DNA of 64,000 bases from Paractinoplanes rishiriensis (lineage in GTDB: Bacteria; Actinomycetota; Actinomycetes; Mycobacteriales; Micromonosporaceae). A program made the translations under genes and the position numbers. The DNA is taken from assembly GCF_016862375.1 (NCBI RefSeq), contig NZ_BOMV01000035.1, positions 62,001-126,000 on the forward strand, read 5' to 3'. Positions within the stretch are counted from its first letter, which is position 1. Each line of letters opens with the position of its first letter. This document shows positions 59,937 to 64,000 of this stretch, one piece after another. A model generated the notes under the pieces. The model was not told the origin of the DNA and made no database searches. It saw only the letters and a program-made list of their open reading frames with translations.

Positions 59937-60734
59937 ATGAACGCAGCGGCTGAGATCGGTGTGATCGGCGGGTCGGGCCTCTACGCGCTCCTCGACGACG
60001 CCGAAGAGTTCGAGGTGTCCACGCCCTACGGTGCCCCGTCCGACCCGATTACCGTCGCCCGGGTGGGTGACCGGCGGGTCGCCTTCCTGCCTCGGCACGG
60101 CCGCGACCACCGGTACCCGCCGCACCGGATTCCGTACCGGGCAAATCTTTGGGCGCTTCGCGCTTTGGGCGTACGCCAGATCGTCGCGCCCTGTGCGGTC
60201 GGTGGTCTCCGGCCGGAGCTGGGACCGGGCACCTTCGTGGTCCCCGATCAGCTGATCGACCGCACCAGCGGACGCGTTCAGACCTTTTACGACGAGGGCG
60301 CCGTGCACGTGTCGTTCGCCGACCCGTACTGCCCGGCCGGGCGCGCCGTGGTGCTGGAGTCCGCCCGCGAGCTCGCGCCGGTCGACGGCGGCGCCATGGT
60401 GGTGGTCGAGGGCCCGCGCTTCTCGACCCGGGCCGAGTCCCGCTGGTTCACCGCGATCGGCGGCGCCGTGGTCAACATGACCGGCCACCCCGAGGCCGTG
60501 CTGGCCCGCGAGCTGGCTCTCTGCTACACGGCGATCGCGCTGGTCACCGACCTGGACGCCGGGGTCGAGGGCGGGCCCGCGGTCACCCATGAGGAGGTGT
60601 TCCGGGTCTTCGCCGCCAACACCGAGCGCCTCCGCGGCGTACTGCTCAATGCGGTTTTGCAGTTGCCGGCCGAACGCACCTGCCCGTGCCCCACCGCTCT
60701 CGACGGCATCAAGCTCCCCATCGCCCTCCCCTGA
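59937..60734 (+). CDS. mtnP: S-methyl-5'-thioadenosine phosphorylase
   Basis: A 265-aa purine nucleoside phosphorylase superfamily enzyme: phosphate-binding GGSGLY (about 11-16), PRHGRDHRYPPHRIPYRANLWAL (key residues Arg-His and Arg-Ala-Asn-Leu, about 53-74), VVEGPRFSTRAES, and purine/ribose site VVNMTGHPEAVLA with the late Asp in VTDLDAG. It cleaves methylthioadenosine to adenine and methylthioribose-1-phosphate in methionine salvage. A broader 6-oxopurine specificity cannot be excluded. ATG 59937 begins the family sequence. Confidence 0.87.
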   Translation: MNAAAEIGVIGGSGLYALLDDAEEFEVSTPYGAPSDPITVARVGDRRVAFLPRHGRDHRYPPHRIPYRANLWALRALGVRQIVAPCAVGGLRPELGPGTFVVPDQLIDRTSGRVQTFYDEGAVHVSFADPYCPAGRAVVLESARELAPVDGGAMVVVEGPRFSTRAESRWFTAIGGAVVNMTGHPEAVLARELALCYTAIALVTDLDAGVEGGPAVTHEEVFRVFAANTERLRGVLLNAVLQLPAERTCPCPTALDGIKLPIALP

Positions 60735-60797
60735 AACGACATTTGCCCGACGACCGGAGGTCCTCGGCTCGACACCGTCTATTGAGAAGGTGCAGCC

Positions 60798-62162
60798 GTG
60801 CACAAGGATCATGCGGCGCGGGCCGTGGGTTTAGCCGGTTCTGCCCTGATCGCGGTGGGCGGCCTGGGCGCCGGCGCGTTGCCGGTCGGCATCCCGTTCT
60901 TCGCCGGCGACAGCCACGCGCGACCCGGTCTGGTCTGCGTCTACAGCGGATTGGCGTTACTGCTGCTCGCCTGGTGGTGGTACGGCCGGGTAGCCCGGCA
61001 GACCGGCATCGACGACCCGTGGCGGACGCTTGCGCTGTGGGTGGCGCCGCTGCTGCTGGCCCCGCCGATGTTCAGCCGGGACGTGTACAGCTATCTGGCG
61101 CAGGGCCTGATGATCGACGAGGGGCTGGACGTCTACCGGCACGGGCCCGCGGTGCTGGGCGGCCTGCTCGCCGCGCAGGTCCCGGACGTTTGGCAACACA
61201 CCCCGAGCCCGTACGGGCCGGTGTTCCTGATCGTGGCGCGGACCATCACCGGACTGCTGGACGCGAACCTGGTGCTCGGCGTGATCGCGATGCGTCTGGT
61301 GGCGCTCGCCGGTCTGGTCCTGCTCGCGGTCGCGGTGCGGGTGCTGGCCCGGTCGGCCGGCGTGCACCCGGGTGCCGCGACCTGGCTGGCCGTGCTCAAC
61401 CCGCTGACCCTGATCCACCTGGTCGGCGGCGCGCACAACGACGCGCTCATGGTGGGCCTGCTCGCGGCCGGGCTGGCCGCCGCGGTGCGGCACCACCCGG
61501 TGGTGGCCACCCTGCTGGTGGTGACGGCCGCACTGGTCAAGGCGCCGGCCGGGCTGGGGCTGGCGGCGGTGGCCGCGATCTGGGCGGGCTACCTGCCGGG
61601 TCGCTGGCCGGTGCTGCGGGCGTCGGCGGCGGTGGGCGGCGTCGGGTTGGCCGCGACCATGGTTATCACGGCGGCGGCCGGCACCGGGTACGGCTGGATC
61701 GGCGCGCTGTCCACGCCCGTCTCGGCGCAGAACTGGTCGCTGACCGGGCTGCTCGGCCGGGCCACCGCGGAGGTCGGCCTGTGGCGCTGGGCCGGCGCGG
61801 TCGCGGTGCTGGCGGTGGCGGCCGCGGTGTGGGTCTGCCGGTACCGGCTCGGTCCGGTCTACGGGCTGGGCATCGTGCTGGTCGCGGTGGTGGTGTTCGG
61901 TCCGGCGATCCGGCCCTGGTACGTGGTGTGGGGGCTGGCCCCGCTGGCGGCCGTGGTGGTCCAGCGGAGGGTGCGGCGGGCACTGGCCGCGTTCTGCGCC
62001 GGGCTGGTCCTGGTGGTGTTGCCGGACGGCTTCGCGGCGGACGCCGAACGGGTCCTGCTGGCGACGACCGGCGCACTGCTCGGGGTTGCCGCCTTTCTCC
62101 TCGTACGGCTGACGGTTGCGGAATTTGACCTTGAGCGTGCGCTGGCCGGGAGGTTTCGATGA
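60798..62162 (+). CDS. mptB: Polyprenol-phosphomannose-dependent mannosyltransferase, MptB-like
   Basis: A 454-aa GT-C glycosyltransferase with about a dozen membrane helices. FSRDVYSYLAQG (a loop with the catalytic-type aspartate), TPSPYGPVFL and NPLTLIHLVGGAHNDALMVG are diagnostic of the MptA/MptB family, which extends alpha-1,6-mannan chains of lipomannan-type glycolipids using polyprenyl-phosphate mannose on the outer face of the membrane. GTG 60798 has AGAAGG 7 bp upstream. Its stop overlaps the next mannosyltransferase start (ATGA). Confidence 0.85.
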   Translation: MHKDHAARAVGLAGSALIAVGGLGAGALPVGIPFFAGDSHARPGLVCVYSGLALLLLAWWWYGRVARQTGIDDPWRTLALWVAPLLLAPPMFSRDVYSYLAQGLMIDEGLDVYRHGPAVLGGLLAAQVPDVWQHTPSPYGPVFLIVARTITGLLDANLVLGVIAMRLVALAGLVLLAVAVRVLARSAGVHPGAATWLAVLNPLTLIHLVGGAHNDALMVGLLAAGLAAAVRHHPVVATLLVVTAALVKAPAGLGLAAVAAIWAGYLPGRWPVLRASAAVGGVGLAATMVITAAAGTGYGWIGALSTPVSAQNWSLTGLLGRATAEVGLWRWAGAVAVLAVAAAVWVCRYRLGPVYGLGIVLVAVVVFGPAIRPWYVVWGLAPLAAVVVQRRVRRALAAFCAGLVLVVLPDGFAADAERVLLATTGALLGVAAFLLVRLTVAEFDLERALAGRFR

Positions 62163-63361
62163 CCCGGCGGCTGACCGTGGTGAGCGGTGCGGCCGTGATG
62201 GTGGCCGTGTTCCTGGTGACCGTGCCGACGTTCCGGCATTTCTTCGATCTCGGCGTGTACCGGGGCGCGGTGCGGTATTGGTTGCTCGACGGTGGTGCGC
62301 TGTACGACTTCCGCTACCAGGACAGCGAGTACGGGTTCACCTATCCCCCGTTCGCGGCGCTGGTGCTGAGCCCGCTGGCCGCAATGTCCTGGCCGATCGC
62401 GATCGGCGCCGGTCTGGTGGTGAACGCCGGTTGTGTGGCGCTTCTGCTGCGCTGGTTCCTGGTGCCGATCCTGCACCGGCACGGGTGGCCGCTGTGGACG
62501 CCGGTCGCGCTCGCCTTCCTGGCCGTGCTGGTGTTCGAGCCGGCCCGCGACACGTTCAGCTACGGCCAGGTCAACCTGCTCCTGCTCGTGCTGGTCTGCG
62601 GTGACCTGCGCAATCGCCGCTGCCCGGGCGTCGGCATCGGGCTGGCCGCGGCGATCAAGCTGACCCCGGCGGTCTTCATCGGCTACTTGCTGTTGTCCCG
62701 GCAGTATCGGGCCGCGGCGACAGGTACCGCGGCGGGGGCCACCGCAATAGCGTTTCTGCTGGCACCGGACGCGTCCCGGGTCTTCTGGACCAGCGCGGTC
62801 TGGGATACCGGGCGGATCGGCCAGCCGTTCCAGGTCTCCAACCAGTCGCTGCGCGGGGTGCTGGCCCGGCTCGACGTGCCCGGCATATGGTGGATCGTCG
62901 CGGTGGCGCTGGTGGTCGCGGCCTGGTGCTGGTGGGTGCGCACCCGCCGCCCGGACCAACTGGCCGGGTTTGCGGTGACCGGTGCGGTCGGCTGCCTGAT
63001 CAGCCCGGTGACCTGGGTGCATCACCTGGTGTGGCTGCTGCCCGGCATCTTCCTGCTGCTCGATCACGCAATTTCAAACCCGGATCCGGTACGACGTAAG
63101 CGCCGGCTGGCCGGTCTGGCGGCCGGGGTGACGGTGCTGAGCAGCAGCCTGGTCTGGGTGTGGTGGGCCGATCCGCACGGCTGGGCCGCGTTCCCGGGCG
63201 GCAACGCGTACGTTTGGCTGACGTTCCTGCTGCTCGGAGTGCTGGTGACAGGAAACTGTCATACCCATCCGGCACGATGCGCCCATTGCCAACGGAGGGA
63301 CCACACTGATGACCACCGCACCGGCCATCGAGACCAGCGGTCTGGTGAAAACATTCGGTGA
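62159..63361 (+). CDS. GT87 family alpha-mannosyltransferase (DUF2029)
   Basis: A 400-aa GT-C enzyme with about ten membrane helices. [38 protein letters not shown] and [12 protein letters not shown] are GT87 signatures (polyprenol-phosphomannose-dependent alpha-1,2-mannosyltransferases of actinobacterial lipomannan pathways). It overlaps the MptB-like gene by 4 bp. The last 40 residues after [12 protein letters not shown] are hydrophilic, Cys/His-rich and overlap the next gene by 53 bp; this tail may be a recent read-through extension. Confidence 0.85.
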   Translation: MTRRLTVVSGAAVMVAVFLVTVPTFRHFFDLGVYRGAVRYWLLDGGALYDFRYQDSEYGFTYPPFAALVLSPLAAMSWPIAIGAGLVVNAGCVALLLRWFLVPILHRHGWPLWTPVALAFLAVLVFEPARDTFSYGQVNLLLLVLVCGDLRNRRCPGVGIGLAAAIKLTPAVFIGYLLLSRQYRAAATGTAAGATAIAFLLAPDASRVFWTSAVWDTGRIGQPFQVSNQSLRGVLARLDVPGIWWIVAVALVVAAWCWWVRTRRPDQLAGFAVTGAVGCLISPVTWVHHLVWLLPGIFLLLDHAISNPDPVRRKRRLAGLAAGVTVLSSSLVWVWWADPHGWAAFPGGNAYVWLTFLLLGVLVTGNCHTHPARCAHCQRRDHTDDHRTGHRDQRSGENIR

Positions 63362-64000
63362 CAACCGCGCGGTCGACGGCGTCGACCTGTCCGTGCCGGC
63401 CGGCACGGTCTACGGCCTGCTCGGCCCCAACGGCGCGGGCAAGACCACGGTGGTGCGCATGCTGGCCACCCTGCTGCGGCCGGACGGCGGGTCGGCGCGG
63501 GTGTTCGGCCACGACGTGGTCCAGCAGGCCGACGCCGTTCGCAGCCGGGTCAGCCTCACCGGCCAATACGCGTCGGTCGACGAGGACCTCACCGGCACCG
63601 AAAATCTGGTGCTGCTGGCGCGCCTCCTGGGCTACTCGAAACCCCAGGCCCGCGAGCGCGCCGCCCGGCTGCTCGACGCGTTCGGCCTGACCGAGGCGGC
63701 CGACCGCCAGGTCAAGAAATACTCGGGCGGCATGCGCCGTCGCATCGACATCAGCGCCAGCATCCTCAACACTCCCGACCTGCTGTTCCTCGACGAGCCG
63801 ACGACCGGCCTCGACCCGCGCAGCCGCAACCAGGTGTGGGACATCGTCCGGGTGGTGGTCGCCAACGGCACCACGGTGCTGCTGACCACGCAATACCTCG
63901 ACGAGGCCGACCAGTTGGCCGGGCGCATCGCGGTGATCGACCACGGCAAGGTGATTGCCGAGGGCACCCCCGGCGAGCTCAAGGCGTCGATCGGCGCCGG
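63309..64000 (+). CDS. DrrA-type ABC transporter ATP-binding protein, partial
   Basis: The first 230 residues of an ABC ATPase that runs off the window. Walker [10 protein letters not shown] (about 38-46), Q-loop [18 protein letters not shown], signature YSGGMRRR, Walker [17 protein letters not shown] and H-loop region [11 protein letters not shown] match the daunorubicin-resistance DrrA family, where the ATPase pairs with a separate membrane protein (DrrB) to export drugs or lipids. GGAGGG lies 8 bp before the ATG. The partner gene is presumably beyond the window. Confidence 0.92.
   Translation, partial: MTTAPAIETSGLVKTFGDNRAVDGVDLSVPAGTVYGLLGPNGAGKTTVVRMLATLLRPDGGSARVFGHDVVQQADAVRSRVSLTGQYASVDEDLTGTENLVLLARLLGYSKPQARERAARLLDAFGLTEAADRQVKKYSGGMRRRIDISASILNTPDLLFLDEPTTGLDPRSRNQVWDIVRVVVANGTTVLLTTQYLDEADQLAGRIAVIDHGKVIAEGTPGELKASIGA

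Noticed and set aside
1..64000. CRISPR arrays, rRNA genes, riboswitches, insertion sequences with terminal repeats
   Set aside because: No regularly spaced repeats, rRNA sequence, recognisable riboswitch core or transposase was seen on either strand.

Overview
The window is uniformly very GC-rich actinobacterial DNA with GTG/TTG starts and tightly overlapping genes. Several features suggest a member of the Micromonosporaceae, most likely Actinoplanes or a close relative: a complete type IV pilus operon, an FxSxx-COOH RiPP locus with its TPR partner, polyprenol-phosphomannose-dependent mannosyltransferases, and actinomycete-type mobile-element genes (DUF2637, replication-relaxation protein, GntR regulator, serine integrase). 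Genus is an inference; no rRNA gene is present.

Region by region. (1) 1-3.04 kb: a three-gene minus-strand operon of unknown function built around a PD-(D/E)XK nuclease-like protein with a cysteine cluster. (2) 3.2-10.6 kb: a DUF427 protein, a YbaB-like protein, then an FxSxx-COOH RiPP locus consisting of a 61-aa precursor-like peptide, a stand-alone HEXXH protein and, 1.7 kb further on, the system's NB-ARC/TPR protein; a GGDEF-EAL c-di-GMP enzyme lies between them. No radical SAM enzyme is visible. (3) 10.5-12.9 kb: an anti-sigma antagonist, an MFS transporter and a divergent GlxA-type regulator. (4) 13.0-21.0 kb: type IV pilus operon pilB-pilT-pilC-pilA-pilD-pilM-pilN-pilO. (5) 21-27 kb: a membrane-anchored beta-propeller protein, a GntR/FCD regulator, two receiver-only response regulators with a MASE1-PAS histidine kinase, a nucleoside deaminase and a RibD/DHFR-like reductase. 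(6) 27.7-31.2 kb: a translationally coupled pair of ABC exporters of the type found with peptide natural products. (7) 31.3-59.1 kb: an integrative-element island ending at tRNA-Ala(GGC), with small element genes and DUF2637 on the left, and a regulator, a replication-relaxation protein and a frameshifted serine integrase on the right. (8) 59.2-64 kb: ordinary chromosome with a YqgE/AlgH protein, MTA phosphorylase, two mannosyltransferases and the start of a DrrA-type ABC transporter.

The island's cargo is the most striking part. A minus-strand run of seven genes (about 52.2 down to 32.9 kb) encodes a DUF4365-like nuclease, an unknown protein, a SNF2 helicase, a 1572-aa adenine methyltransferase, a 2125-aa helicase carrying DUF1998-like and nuclease-like regions, a UvrD helicase with a RelE-like N-terminus, and a membrane protein with a glycine-zipper-like segment. 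The four central genes overlap by 1-4 bp. The SNF2 + methyltransferase + helicase/DUF1998 core resembles class 1 DISARM, but helicase and DUF1998 sit in one polypeptide, no phospholipase-D nuclease (DrmC) is seen, and the extra genes are not part of standard DISARM. A divergently transcribed EACC1 + caspase pair beside it looks like a cell-suicide arm. I consider this the best candidate for an incompletely described immune system here.
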